Source: Aphelenchoides besseyi
Lineage: Eukaryota; Nematoda; Chromadorea; Rhabditida; Aphelenchoididae
Assembly: GCA_024699855.1 (NCBI GenBank)
Contig: JAMPIQ010000001.1
Coordinates: forward strand, 10,974,001-11,038,000
DNA length: 64,000 nucleotides
Direction of reading: 5' to 3'
Shown: piece by piece, positions 33,782 to 45,354 of the stretch
Numbering within the stretch: position 1 is the first letter of the stretch
Layout: the number at the start of each line of letters is the position of its first letter
Made by a program: the position numbers and the translations under genes
The notes under the pieces: generated by a model
The model's database searches: none
The model's input: only the letters and a program-made list of their open reading frames with translations
Told to the model about the DNA's origin: nothing

Positions 33782-34706
33782 TCACTCCAACTTCTGATGT
33801 TTCGAGATTCCACTTTCGGCCGTCGAGCTTGAACGCTTTCGAGTACTCGGGGATTTCAAGTTCACCAATTGTTTGAACGTCAAACCGACGCCATCACGTT
33901 TCTTGATGTCACTCGTCGAACGAATCGTCAGCTGGATCAAATCTGCAAACAAATCTATGTGATAATAGGGGAAAAAGATCTTACCGTTTTTCAGGCCAAC
34001 TTGCGCGTACACGGACACCGGATCGCCTTTGGCAATCTCCTTGTTCAGTTCTACGTCTCGAAAAACATAATCAACGGTGTACTTGCCGTTAGTCAATTGT
34101 CCGATCTTCAAGCTTTTACTGTTTGGCATTGGTACCGGAGTGTTCTTCATAAAGAGGTCCTCGATTTCTAAGAAATACTGCTTATTAAATCTATTACAGG
34201 ACGCTAACTCACGATACCAATTTCCTTCATTTTCGAGACGGATCTCTTCGAACTTTCTTCACCTCTTTCTCAGCCGGTTCTATTCCAACGGTTCCATCTT
34301 TCCATTCCCCAATTACTTTAACCGTGTCTCGAGCGTTCATGTGCAATTCTACGGGCATATTTCCGCGGTTCCAATTTTTGTTCATAATCTCTTTTGCCGA
34401 ACAGTTTTGTAAATAAACCACCTGAAACTCGTTTCGTAAAATGATCATTTATATTAGCAAACTGACATCGCCTTCCTTTAATGGACAATCGTTTTGAGTA
34501 GCCAGTGGTGGCCACATAACAACTTGCACCGACGCTTTCATGTGATTTCGAATCACAGCAATCCAACGTGAAACTTAGCCATTTGGTTTTGAAAATCGTT
34601 CAAACTTCTTAACGAAACCACAAATTTCGATTTGGTGCTGACCGCTCTGAATAGACTCAAGAGTATCGTCTGTGCTGAAGTTGTTTGGATCGAATTCGTC
34701 GCCCAT
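33782..34706 (-). CDS. OB-fold (ssDNA-binding-like) protein with C-terminal basic tail
   Basis: The start MGDEFDPNNFSTDDTLESIQ is at 34706. After a 45-bp intron, the core reads RWIAVIRNHMKASVQVVMWP, LKEGD-VVYLQNCSAKE, then MPVELHMNARDTVKVIGEW. This strand order, with KEGD leading into VVYL, is typical of OB folds in RPA/POT1/Telo_bind proteins. A second beta-rich part (SLKIGQLTNGKYTVDYVFRD; GDPVSVYAQVGLKNGKIFF) follows and the protein ends with a basic KSPSTRKRSSS and KHQKLE tail, likely nuclear. It sits 263 bp downstream of the Helitron helicase on the same strand. It could be a host telomere/RPA-like protein or Helitron cargo. The first intron (GTTTCG...GGCTAAG) was placed by frame and is not certain. 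Confidence 0.6.
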
Positions 34707-34968
34707 TTCCACGATCGTTAAACTAAAATAATACGTATATTAAGCAGCAATTCAACAAAGAAACTCACAATTCACCGGAAATTGATGTCGACTGCTCTGC
34801 GATTCAATCAAACGCACGAATGAGCGCATATGAAATTTGAGTTCCAGGAAAACACAACAACTTTGTTCAGGATTTTAATCAATGTTACATAAAGTTTGAA
34901 GTGGGCATCTACTTTGACATTAACTTTTACATTAACGTTAAACACAACACAGTAAAACCAAAATGCCA

Positions 34969-37900
34969 TCACAATACCGCTTTAAACACAAAATTTTTAC
35001 ATTTTCCTTTAGCTTCATCGCTTATTTTTACCTTCAACGATTCCCAATTTTTGATACGTGAAATTCCAACGTAAAACTGACCATGTGAAAAGCATTCTGT
35101 TTTATCCAATTTAAGACCGACCTTTTCTAAAGTTTGTCCTTGTGACTTATTGACTGTCATCGCAAATGCCAATCTTATAGGGAATTGCTTACGATAAAAA
35201 GTCACCGGTAGATTCTTTGAACATTCTAACGTAATTCGTGGTATGAAGACTGTCCGTCCTGCTTTTTATCTCCCGTAATGATTGTGCAAATAATAACATT
35301 CGGCTTCAGATCGACAACTCTCAATCTTGTCCCATTACAAAGGCCACTTTCAATGTCCAAATTCCTTAAAAGCATAACAATTGCGTTTCTCTTCAAAGTC
35401 AATTCGTGAAGTGGAATACCGATCGGATTAATCGTGTGTAAGAGCTCGGTCATGTAACGATGCTTTGCATTACTTTGTTCTCGAATTTCATCAAAACTGT
35501 GGTAAACTTGTTCTGTTTCATCGATCAAATCCAAGGCTTTCGAATTGACTTCATTGACTTCCACATTTGTTGGTGCCAAAATTGCTCGATTTTCCATTTC
35601 TTTCACATTTAAATGGCTAATTGTCGCACCGAAAACTTCTTTTAAAATATCACCTATGATTAGACATTGCACCGGAATTTCAACTCTTTCACCATCGTCA
35701 TTGGTTATGCCATCACCGATCTTTAAGATTTCGTTAGCAAATTGAATATGTCCTACGTCAGCACGCATGTTCTTAGATAACTTCAAAACCTTAAAACATT
35801 TCCACATATGACTTCCTTTCAAACTGATTTGGAATAACTGCTCAGCGGTTGCTTTTTCTTTTATCGGCAATGTTTGTCTAAAATCACCTCCAAACAACAC
35901 TATTTTACCTCCAAATTCGACGTTTGAATTTCCTGTGAATTCTTTCAAGGTTCTGTCAATTACGTGCAAAATGTGTTTTGAAATCATAGAAGCTTCGTCG
36001 ATAATGAACACGTCTGTTTCTTTCATTTCTTTTTCAGCTTTCGTTCCTTTTAGAATACCTGAAGTCGTGTTCTCATCGATGTTAATTCCGAGCTTGAAGT
36101 GACTGTGAATCGTTTTACCTTTAGGCAGCAAAGTTGCCGCTATTCCCGTATAGGCCATAGTACTTACTTTCTTTTTCATTCCGTTCAAAATATTAAACAA
36201 CGTTTTGTAAATGAACGTCTTTCCTGTCCCTCCTGGTCCATCAATAAAATAAGCTTTTGCACTCAACCCATTGGCGTCTACTACTTGCAACAACTCATCG
36301 ACAATTGCTTTTTGCTCAACATTCAATTTCTCATACATCTCTTGACCTTTTTGTTCGTAATCTTCTGCAACAGTTTCTGTTGGATCCGCGGCTAAGAGAT
36401 TTGTCAAAGTCGTTTCGTCAACATCAACTGACTTATTCATCGCAAAATCATTAAAACTTGTTTCATTTCTGATCAAAATCTGTTCAATCATGTTGTATGC
36501 CAACTTGACTCCATCATCGTGTCCATATCTTCGAATGTAGTCCGCTGCCAATTCGTCTTCAAACTCATTGTACAAATCTTGGGGATTAACCGGTTTACAG
36601 TAAATCAGAAGCATAGCAAAAATAAATCTCAATTGTGCTGGCAAACGATAAGAAGTTGCTTCAATCATTGCGTTTTTGTATTCCTCATCATTCTGAATTA
36701 TACCACGGGCAAAACAGGCTTCTTTGAATGTTCCGTAAAGCGTTCCGTCAACAGTCTTCAAATCATCAAAACTTTTAGGTGATCTTACTTTCAATAAGAG
36801 CAATCTCAAATGGAACAATTCATGTGCTTTAGGTGTAATCGAGTAAATTCTTCCAACGTTGTTAAAGCATCTTTTTCTTTCTGTCCATTTTTTTTCTTTT
36901 GCATTCCATGTAAACATTTCGGGTACATTCAAATACAACAGATTTCTCTTCGAATCGTTATCTCTCAAATTGACATCATTGGCAAGTCGTCGATTTAACT
37001 CAAAAAACTGCAACAACTTAGTCGTTTTCTCATTTCTCGCTTGTTCGATTTCTTGCGCTGTTGCATCGGTTTTCATGTAAACGTTTTGCTTATCCGGTAG
37101 ATGGATGTCCAATCGTTCTACGTGATGACTTTTGTTTACAATCTCGTAATTAAACAATCTCCATGCTGCTTCCGGTGCACTCAAATATCGGCAATTTATG
37201 AACGATTGGATTTCGTCATAATTCAAAACTTTCTTTGTTCTATCTGCCGAATCGTAGAATTCCCGTTCAATAATCGCTGAATCTGGACCCTTAAAACACA
37301 TACTTGTGTAAATACTTGACCACATCAATGTCCGCAATGTGTTCGACGTTTATATGACAGTTGAATAACAAACTTAATTGTGGACTATAAGGAACTACAT
37401 GTCGATTATCCAATGCCATTCCGTCTTTTTCGACTTTGATACCCGTATCTCGACGTCTGTAACGAGCATAACCTCCTTCTCCAAGTTCTGTTTCTTGTCG
37501 ATATTCTTTCGGAAACTTCTTCTTACAAACGGGTTTATCAGCTGAACAGCAAGGCATATACTGTTTAATTTGACCACGAACATTTAACTTCACACATTGA
37601 TGCAGATTATTTCTCGAAACAATTTCGTGCAACCGAGGTTCTTGAATTGGATCGGGAATTTCAGCGCGAATCACTTTATCAATCTTTTCTTCGTTTGTCA
37701 GTTTGTCATTAGCTGCTAACGTGAAAAGCAAATGCACATGTGGCAAGCCACGCTTTTGAAATTCGATTGTTCCAACATGTGCAACTACTTTTCCAAAAAT
37801 CTGAACATCTTTAACATACTTAATCAATGCTTCGTACTTCAATTTGAATATCCGGGAGATTAAATCCGGTCGATCGGACGCATCTTGATTTCGATTCAAG

Positions 37901-39473
37901 TTTTCACCAATTTCTCTCCATTTCGGATTACACGTCATCGTGATGAAAATGTCTGGCTTTCTAAATCTTCTTACCATAGCCATTGCATCATCGTATGCTT
38001 CGCTCATGTAACGTGGTGAACCAAGGTACGTTGACGGCAAAATAACCTTTCTTCCGATTTCGGCTCCGATTTCATCTGCTCTTTGTTTCAAATGCTCGTC
38101 AATAGCATCATATGCACTAACAATCTTCTCATTCACATACGTACGATTGTACATCAACCGGTCATAGTCCACTCTTAAGTACTCATCAACAATCCACTCT
38201 TGAAACAACTTTTTCCCGTGATGCAGTGGATTGAACCAATTCATGTCATTTTCATCCCGAATTGCAATCTTATAATGCACGTACTTATTCAACGTCATGT
38301 TCTTGTTATCAACTGTTTTCCAATTAACATTCCACCCTTTTTCTCCATTCGGATAGAACAAAGGATACAGCATTGGTTCAACTGCCTCGTCGATAGGATT
38401 CAATGTTTTCATTTTACCATCTCTTGTGCTAACAACAATATAAGCCGGTGGTGCTCCTCCATTCTCATCTTCAACGTAAATTGCGGCAACGTCATTAGTT
38501 CTCGGTAAATTATAACGATTCTGATTAACATTTCCTTTCATTGAGAACAACAGTTTCATTGCCGGTGCTGTACTACCATTTTGTTGTGCGTCTTTGTCCG
38601 TTCGCTCAATTTCATCTTTCAGCATTACGTACGCCTTAGCATATTCGTTTACTTGACCAATCAGTAATGCCAAATCTTTCATCAAATTCTGTTCTTCATC
38701 GTTGAAGTTCTTGTTGCTATTTATACGGATTTCATGTGCTTCGTCGGGTTCAATCATGTACAGTTGCGCATAAGACGGCATTTCGTTGTCATTTGGAATC
38801 GCAGTACAGTTAAAAGCACGTTGAAACTCTCCCATTTGTCTGTACGTATTTGGTCCTGCTCCGTGTAACCGAATTTCCTTAGTCATAATACTACCGAAAC
38901 TCAACGATTTATTCATTTGACGCAAGTTACTCCAAAAAAACCCTCGACAGTTGATGTTCACCTTTAAACAGCGCTTTTTAAAACCGGAGGAAACTGCTTG
39001 CTCGGTGGTGTTAAATCGATTTTTCCGTGACTGCAACAGGAGTCAAACTTTTTTTCATCTGATCTCGGCACTTTCCGATTTGGTTCTTGGACAAAATGCT
39101 TTGCGTTACATTTACTGCACTTTAAGTTCATAGCTCCCAAATAATGCTCTTCAATGTTGTTAACATAAAAACCAAGTGAAGTTATTCCGATTGCATTTAC
39201 TGAATCATGTAACTGAACGTTTTGCATGTTACGTGCACTTTGGTGAGCAATACGATCAACTTCTCGTAGACGTTCTCTATCTTCCTCAGACAATTCAACC
39301 CGTGCACTTTGATGTGCAATTCGATCAGCTTCACTTTCATTGTCTCTTTGTTCTTGACTTAAATTTGCCCTACGTCTGCGTTGTGCTTCAGCATTCCTTG
39401 CTCTTTTGTTTCTGTTAAATTGCTCTTCTTCTTCAACCGATGAAAAAGTTCTTTTCGATGGCATTTCAATCAA
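34969..39473 (-). mobile_element. Helitron (rolling-circle transposon), coding body
   Basis: About 4.5 kb carrying one Rep-helicase coding region on the minus strand. Rep and Pif1-type helicase together define Helitrons. The element ends (5' TC, 3' hairpin with CTRR) could not be found by eye, so the listed limits are those of the coding region. AT-richer than the gene-dense neighbours. Confidence 0.85.
34969..39473 (-). pseudogene. Helitron Rep-helicase polyprotein, broken by frameshifts
   Basis: N-terminus (39473) is a basic RNAEAQRRRRANLSQEQRD repeat region, then a zinc-finger-like CSKCNAKHF ... CSHGKIDL. The Rep domain has the HUH motif GLPHVHLLF and the double-tyrosine motif KYLHKYV. 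The helicase has Walker A GPGGTGKTF, Walker B IIDEASM, FGGDFRQTLPI, NKSQGQT and the terminal GQFYVGISRI. Three frame breaks are seen: at 38975-38983 (T5A4 run), 37292-37295 (one extra T in VFKGPDSA on the coding strand), and about 35240-35262 (before PRITLECSKNLPV). Otherwise the segments are long, open and well conserved, so decay is recent or the breaks are sequence errors. Confidence 0.85.
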
Positions 39474-41708
39474 ATTCCAATGAAATCAAACAATAACCTT
39501 TATTATCCTTTACACCCAATAACAATCCAATAACAATCAAATCAATGAATATCCGATAAGAATCTTTGTATAAATCCAAATAAGATGTCTGCCTTGTCAC
39601 GGGCCAACAAATTAACCAACAATAAAGCTAAAAGACAAACAAAAAAAGAAAAAAGTTAACCAACCGATAAACAACAACAGATAAACACTTGCCGACAACC
39701 AAATCCGCTACGAAAAACAACAAAAATGAACTTTCCTCCAAAAATCTACAAAATTTGCATTCGATGACAGACAGACAAGCGGAATAGGTGTGGGGGATCG
39801 GTCGTTTCGATGGAGGCGGTTAAATGGAACGGATCTCTTCGCAATGAAATTGTTAGGGAAATCCATGCTTTCGGAAGCTTACTGAGTTGTTGTTTTCAGC
39901 CAAAGTCGTCACTCACTACTACTTGGAATACTCAAAACGTTCACTTGGCACGTGATTTCATGTCAGTGATAGCCGATTGATGGTCATTCTTTTGTTTTAC
40001 GATCGTCTCGTCGACTTTTGGATAGACAACTGGACGACTTTGGTAGCAAAGATCAGGGTATGTAGACAAGAGTAGTGCTATAACTTCTGATTTCCGCACA
40101 GTCGATTTCAAAAGAATGATTGAACGAAGTTGGAGTATGATCATAAGCTTCACATCGTCGAGTTCTCAAATGGGGAACCATTTAGGATCGAACTTCCGAT
40201 TGTCAACTAGTAAATTCCCTTGTTGAGAGCTGAGTAACCGGGAGTTTGGAGCAACAAACAACCGGCGCATCAGTTTATTAAGGACGTTCAGTTTGTCCAA
40301 CTCGTTGTCTGCCTTACAGTCACGAACACACAAAGTTGGCGAAATTTCACGAGCGAGCATCTCGACTTTCACCTCATAATCCGTGTTCCAGCACGAGAAA
40401 AGGGATCATCAATTGATTGGCAAAACGCGGCTTGAACCGAGTGGTTATGTCCGACCTACTCGAACGAATAAGAATGCAAAGTCTTATTTGTGATCTTCGG
40501 AGATAGAAGTAGTCGTCTTGTGCTTTGAAATGTTTGCTACAATTCAGTAGCAGAGCGTAAAGCAAGTCCATGACCAATGATCAAGTTCCCGCGCTTGACA
40601 GAGCATCTAAATTGACATTAACGTCATAAATACTCAGTTAGCCTTGTAATCTGCATACGCATTTGTCTTGTTCAAGTGTTCGAAAGAGCTAACTTGTGCA
40701 ATGCTGATATTGTTTTGCTGGATACCAACGAGGTTGGAGAGGCAATTGCAAACTTGTATTTCTAGCCGTTGTGCTTTTCGATCAGCAAGTCCATGTTTTA
40801 CGCTTATTGTCAGAGGTCATTCAAATCGAGCAATTCGATGACGTACAAGTGTTTGAACGACACTTGGAAAGAACGTTTACAGTGCTGTAAGAAGGCACTA
40901 TAAGCGCGTTTTGCTCTGCAATGTTTCAATTTGGGATCACCGTCAAAATTCCTGACATAGACTTCGAATTCGTTGAAGGAACATTGATGCAAGAACGGTA
41001 CGCTCACAACAACGGGGCTTATGAACGACATTATCTTAGAGCCTTCAATAATGAGGACGTTACTTTTGGGTTGGACTTTCAGGACCCAAATGGTCGGGTT
41101 GGAGTGGTTGAACACCTGTTCAATAGAAACTTATCGAGGAACCTATTATTGTCTTTTTGCACACACATTATTTTGGGAACACTAGATTGTCGAGTTGCGC
41201 TCTCATTTTCATATTGTATCTGATGCCCTCGAATCAATCTTTGAAGCGTTTCGGTCGGATATATAAACAACAACGAATAGAATCGATTAAAATCTAAAAC
41301 TCCGTTTCCTTGATTTGAGTATAACATCTCTGCTATTAAACTCAGATGAGTGGTTGTTCGAATGATGTTGGAGTGCCGGCCGACGAATACTCACTTGTTG
41401 TTTTGGCAAAGCAAACGAGGAAGCCGATTACAAAGAAACAATCGACTTGAACAACCTAGGGAATTAGCAATCCGTTTGACTGTGGCTATCAAGCAATCTG
41501 AATAGTCGACTTATAAGCCAAGGGTTCGCAACTGAAAGGAAGACTCCAATTTGAGTTCTTTGTATTCGATTGTGTCAGTTGAGATCAAAGCTCGTTGATG
41601 TGGGGGAACTGGGAGCACGTTTCATTCGATCTTATTGATTGTCGATTGGAGATCTTGACAAACTGGAGACTTGAAGTCGAATTGTTTCGATTATCCTTCC
41701 GTTTGTGT
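39474..41708. other. Helitron 5' flank and gene-poor region
   Basis: From 39480 to 39800 the sequence is A-rich with short CAATAACAATC-like repeats. Minus-strand frames at 40166-41327 (for example a 101-codon frame at 40810-41115) are protein-like in places but share no frame or splice sites and no domain was recognised. Possibly an old pseudogene. Confidence 0.35.
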
Positions 41709-41781
41709 GCTGTCGTGGCGCAATCGGCAGCGCGTTCGGCTGTTAACCGAAAGGTTGGAAGTTCGAGCCTTCCCGATAGCG
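41709..41781 (+). tRNA. tRNA-Asn (anticodon GTT)
   Basis: Acceptor stem GCTGTCG pairs with CGATAGC (one G-T). D-arm GGCGCAATCGGCAGCGC, anticodon arm TTCGGCTGTTAACCGAA with GTT, T-arm GGAAGTTCGAGCCTTCC. No intron. Confidence 0.94.
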
Positions 41782-42732
41782 AGAACTTTTTGTCGTTCCT
41801 CCTTCAACATTCCATTTCAGTTGTCGAGAGCTTTTGTATCGGGTTTGTGTTCAACTTCTTCCGTTCATATACATTTTGTTCAGTTGGGAGATGATGCTCA
41901 ACTCGAAATAACCGACTATATGCAACAGGCCTGTGAGCTGTATACTTGCAAGTGCATGTATGGTTATTCGACGGGTTTTTGAATCGCTCATCACAGAATC
42001 AACTAATCTAAGATGGTGAAGACCTCTCTTTTGATTGGATTGTAGATCCAACGGCAACCGAGCAATTAGAGTAATAGTGAACGACTCAGTCACAAGCGAC
42101 GGAGCTGAGACGCTCGTTGTGTGTGCAACTGTATTCAACGGACCAGCAGGTCTACAAGTTTTATCAATCTGGGTTCTGTGTTCGGAACCTCTTCCACGTT
42201 GTACGATCGTTTAGTGGACCGGAAAAGCTCTCGACTTTGGTTTGTTTGCGACCCACAAAGGTCTTTGATGCTCGTCTTTCAGCCTATGAATTCATTCTTG
42301 GCAAAGTTCCGGCGCCATTCAACTTGAAACACACTCCTCTGTAATCATGTTGTTAACAACTGTTTTGTTATAAAAAGTGGAAAGTAAAACTGCAGTAGTT
42401 TTAAGTTTCAACTTTAACAAAATCAACAAATTATTTGGTTAAATATTTGAAAGTAACAGTAAGTTGTTTTATTGTGGTAATCAAAACAGAAGGTTGAGAA
42501 TAGTATAGGATTGGTTGTTCAAACTTTAAACCTGAAAGAGAAACCGTCGGTTTTTGGATTTCACCTACTTAACACTTCTTCGGATATCGTGGTTGTAATT
42601 ATATTGTCTTCTTGGTTAATGAAAAATTGAAAGTATTTGACATAAAGGTATATGCTCGTACTTCTTTCCGTTGCTTCAAAGAGCAGGCATTGGATTGCTT
42701 TCAACTGCCGAGTTTCCGCTTCAGTCTCCAAC
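41782..42732. other. Intergenic between tRNA-Asn and tRNA-Glu
   Basis: An exon-like stretch at 41884-41982 (LGDDAQLEITDYMQQACELY ...) follows a TTCAG acceptor, and a 75-codon frame lies at 42117-42344. No recognisable domain or complete gene. Confidence 0.3.
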
Positions 42733-42804
42733 TCCAATGTGGTCTAGTGGTTAGGATTTGTGGCTTTCACCCACAAGGCCCGGGTTCGATTCCCGGCATT
42801 GGAA
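42733..42804 (+). tRNA. tRNA-Glu (anticodon TTC)
   Basis: Acceptor stem TCCAATG pairs with CATTGGA. Anticodon arm TGTGGCTTTCACCCACA with TTC, T-arm CCCGGGTTCGATTCCCGG, and the canonical GGTCTAGTGGTTAGGA D-arm with internal A box. No intron. Confidence 0.95.
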
Positions 42805-43249
42805 CAAAGTTTTTGCTGGTCATTTGATGTATTGAATTTAAAACTAGCAGTTGAAAGCTTTTTGCTAGTGTTTGTTTCTCATTGATCAGTTGACTTGGTT
42901 CTCCTGCATTTATTCTTTCCGGACTTTCAAGCCGTTTGTTCTTCAGAATTGCGTAGAAATATCGATGGGTCTTGAGTTTTTGGTCACCATTATTTCACTT
43001 ATACGAACCGCTGTTAAAAGTGAGAATAAGTGGCTGAAAGCAATCAGACAATGTCTGCGATCGCTTACACGCGAATTGGTTTCTGGTCAATAAATAAAAA
43101 CAAAACGACCGTTTCGCTCGTTTATTTACTACTAATGGTAACGGCTTTAGAGTTTGTTACGATAACGATGAGGTACAAAGAAATTTTAGAGAAGTTAGAA
43201 AGAAATTGTAATAACATCAGCAATGACCGGAAGAATAATAAGATTAAGG
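42805..43249. other. Intergenic downstream of tRNA-Glu
   Basis: No gene recognised. Short AT-rich frames only. Confidence 0.4.
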
Positions 43250-43782
43250 TTACCATTCGGGATACGAATTGTCGACGACCTTGAATTCCAACGCAACTGT
43301 CGGCTCTTCGAAGCCTTCGACCATTGAGTTGGCTTTGATTCGCATGTTGTTGAGCTCATGACATAACTGACAAACGACCGTTCGAACTCGTGCGCAGACG
43401 AACGATGTGTCCAAATTGCAATCGAGAGTGATTGCAAAGTTAGCGGTGAATTTGTCTGAAACCTCGACCGTAAACGGGAATCGCATAAAGCTCGGAACTT
43501 AACTTTGGAGCCCTTCAGCAAATTTCCTTTCTGATCCTCGGTCCAAACCGCGTACTCCAAATCCATCTTCTCGTCGTAGAGTTCTAATCGGACTTCGAAT
43601 TTGCCGCTCACGAGATCGAACGAGTTCGTGGAGAAACGAAACCAGTTGTTTTCATCCCACGGCAACTCCTGGAACTCGGTTGAGTAGACCGTATGCGAAG
43701 CGTGCGGTTTGAAGCGACCTTCGGTCACGGAGAAACGATGGATGTTGGTAGTGAAGAGCGAACGGTGGACGCAGTCGGTCAT
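43250..43782 (-). CDS. MATH-like domain protein with a possible frame break
   Basis: The start MTDCVHRSLFTTNIHRFSVT is at 43782. The segments ENNWFRFSTNSFDLVSGKFE and VRLELYDEKMDLEYAVWTED match the strand pattern of the MATH domains in the neighbouring MATH-BTB genes. The second part, FPFTVEVSDKFTANFAITLD ... TVALEFKVVDNSYPEW with a stop at 43250, looks genuine but lies two bases out of frame with the first part around 43490, and no GT-AG pair restores it. No BTB domain follows in frame. It lies upstream of a BTB remnant at 44.3-44.9 kb on the same strand. An upstream in-frame ATG at 44103 was not used because the intervening translation is Phe-rich and atypical. Confidence 0.5.
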
Positions 43783-44327
43783 TGCTGATGGTTGAGGAAA
43801 TCTGAAGCGAAGTAAAAAGAAGACAATGATAATACGAAAAGAGTACACGAATCCGAAGGTTTCCAGTGAACAAAATCGGACGTGAAAAGGAAAAGTAGTT
43901 ATAAAGAAAAACAATGGAAATGGAAACACGATACACAGAAAGAAAAAAGTCTGTTGGCACGGAAAGCCAAAGGAAACCATCTTGAAATGAAATTCGAAAT
44001 CAAAGCGCAATTTCCAAACCGCCGATCGTAATGTTCTTCTTTTCGTACATTCACAGAAATATGATCTGTAGCTGGATGATGTAATAAAATCACGGGTCTC
44101 CATAAAGTAACTTTACATTTCGTTTCTTAATGTTCAAATTATAAATTTCAATGGGTTTAACTGAGGAGGTCAATCACAGTCATCAGCTCGAGATCACTTG
44201 GACTTTTGATCGACATTCTTGAACACTTTAACTCAACATTCAATGACTGCGATGCTTACGAGAACAATAGTTGAAATGCAGTAACGAGTTTAATAGACAA
44301 AATGTTGACAGAAATTCGCATGAAAGA
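43783..44327. other. Intergenic between MATH-like gene and BTB remnant
   Basis: No further gene recognised. Confidence 0.35.
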
Positions 44328-44850
44328 TCATTTCGATGTGAAGGCAAATGCCAAAAGTTCATTGACAATGTCCTTGCATTTGTTTCGGAAGACTCTCCAT
44401 TCGAGCGATGCACAGACCGAAGCAAAATTGTTCTCGACAAATTCAAAGATGGAAGTTTTCAAGAAAGTTAGATGTTTGAGATGAGCTAACATTTCCAAAC
44501 GTTTAATGGTGTTCTTTAACGACAAGTTCTCGGCCAACGCGTTCATACCCATATCCTGAAAATGAATAAGCTCAAAAAAATTGATCGAAACTTACGTTTA
44601 GTCACTTCAGATCATATTGGTCGAACAAGGTAAATAGACGAGAAGCCAATTGGTCAATGCTCTTGACCTTTTTACTGTACAGATAGCGAAGCATCGCTTT
44701 AACAACCTCCTCATCAGCATTTTGGATTTCAATGACATTCGCTTTCTTCTCTGTGAACTCGTGTTCGAACATCGACTCGAAAACCTCTGGCTAATTGCAA
44801 ATAACAACTTTATGGACCTGAAATTCAATTGTGCTTTGTCTTCGAATCGA
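44328..44850 (-). pseudogene. BTB-BACK gene remnant
   Basis: The minus strand reads VHKVVICN, an in-frame TAG, then PEVFESMFEHEFTEKKANVI and EEVVKAMLRYLYSKKVKSID, ending at YDLK (about 44600). This is the second half of a BTB domain closely like those of the two MATH-BTB genes. After an intron the BACK-like part MGMNALAENLSLKNTIKRLE ... FVENNFASV ends in a stop at 44328. The TAG (about 44788) interrupts the core of the BTB fold, and no MATH part joins it. Pseudogene. Confidence 0.7.
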
Positions 44851-45354
44851 TCCAATCAAATCGCTTCCGGGTATTCATTGTCCTTTGTTTGTCGATTTTG
44901 TTTCGAAACATCCAGAAGCTGCAATCAAGTTGCTTAAAATCTCTCACTCAATCAATTGATCAGCAAAATGCTTCTTTTTGTGTTGAGTGATTTTTGAAAT
45001 AAATTGTTACATAGCTTTAGTGGCTAGAAGTCATTAATGACTCTCTATTGTTGGATTCATTTGTGAATTTAAATGAGTTCAAATTGAAGTCTGAGATTCC
45101 GACGAACAGAAACAAAGAAGTCAGCGCCTATTTGTTGATTGAATCTGGTGATTGAAATCTTTCAATGCTCAGCAACTCGATTGACTTTATACTTAAGCGA
45201 AAATTTGAATGAAAAGTGTTTTGGAAGCCCGGTCAACATTTTGTTTTATGATTGTAAGTGAGTTTCGGTTGTGGACTTTTGATTGCTTATTTTTGTACGT
45301 TCACGTTCCAACGATAACTGATGAGTGTTCTTGCAGATTCTTCTTCTTTTTGTG
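44851..45354. other. Intergenic upstream of MATH-BTB gene 2
   Basis: Contains ACTGATGAGTGTTCTTGCAG (about 45317-45336), a splice-acceptor-like string almost identical to one upstream of MATH-BTB gene 1; an upstream exon may exist. Confidence 0.35.

Noticed and set aside
43783..44103. Upstream in-frame ATG extending the MATH-like protein
   Set aside because: The extension is Phe/Ser-rich, reads like 5' untranslated or intronic sequence, and the MATH paralogues begin near the later ATG.
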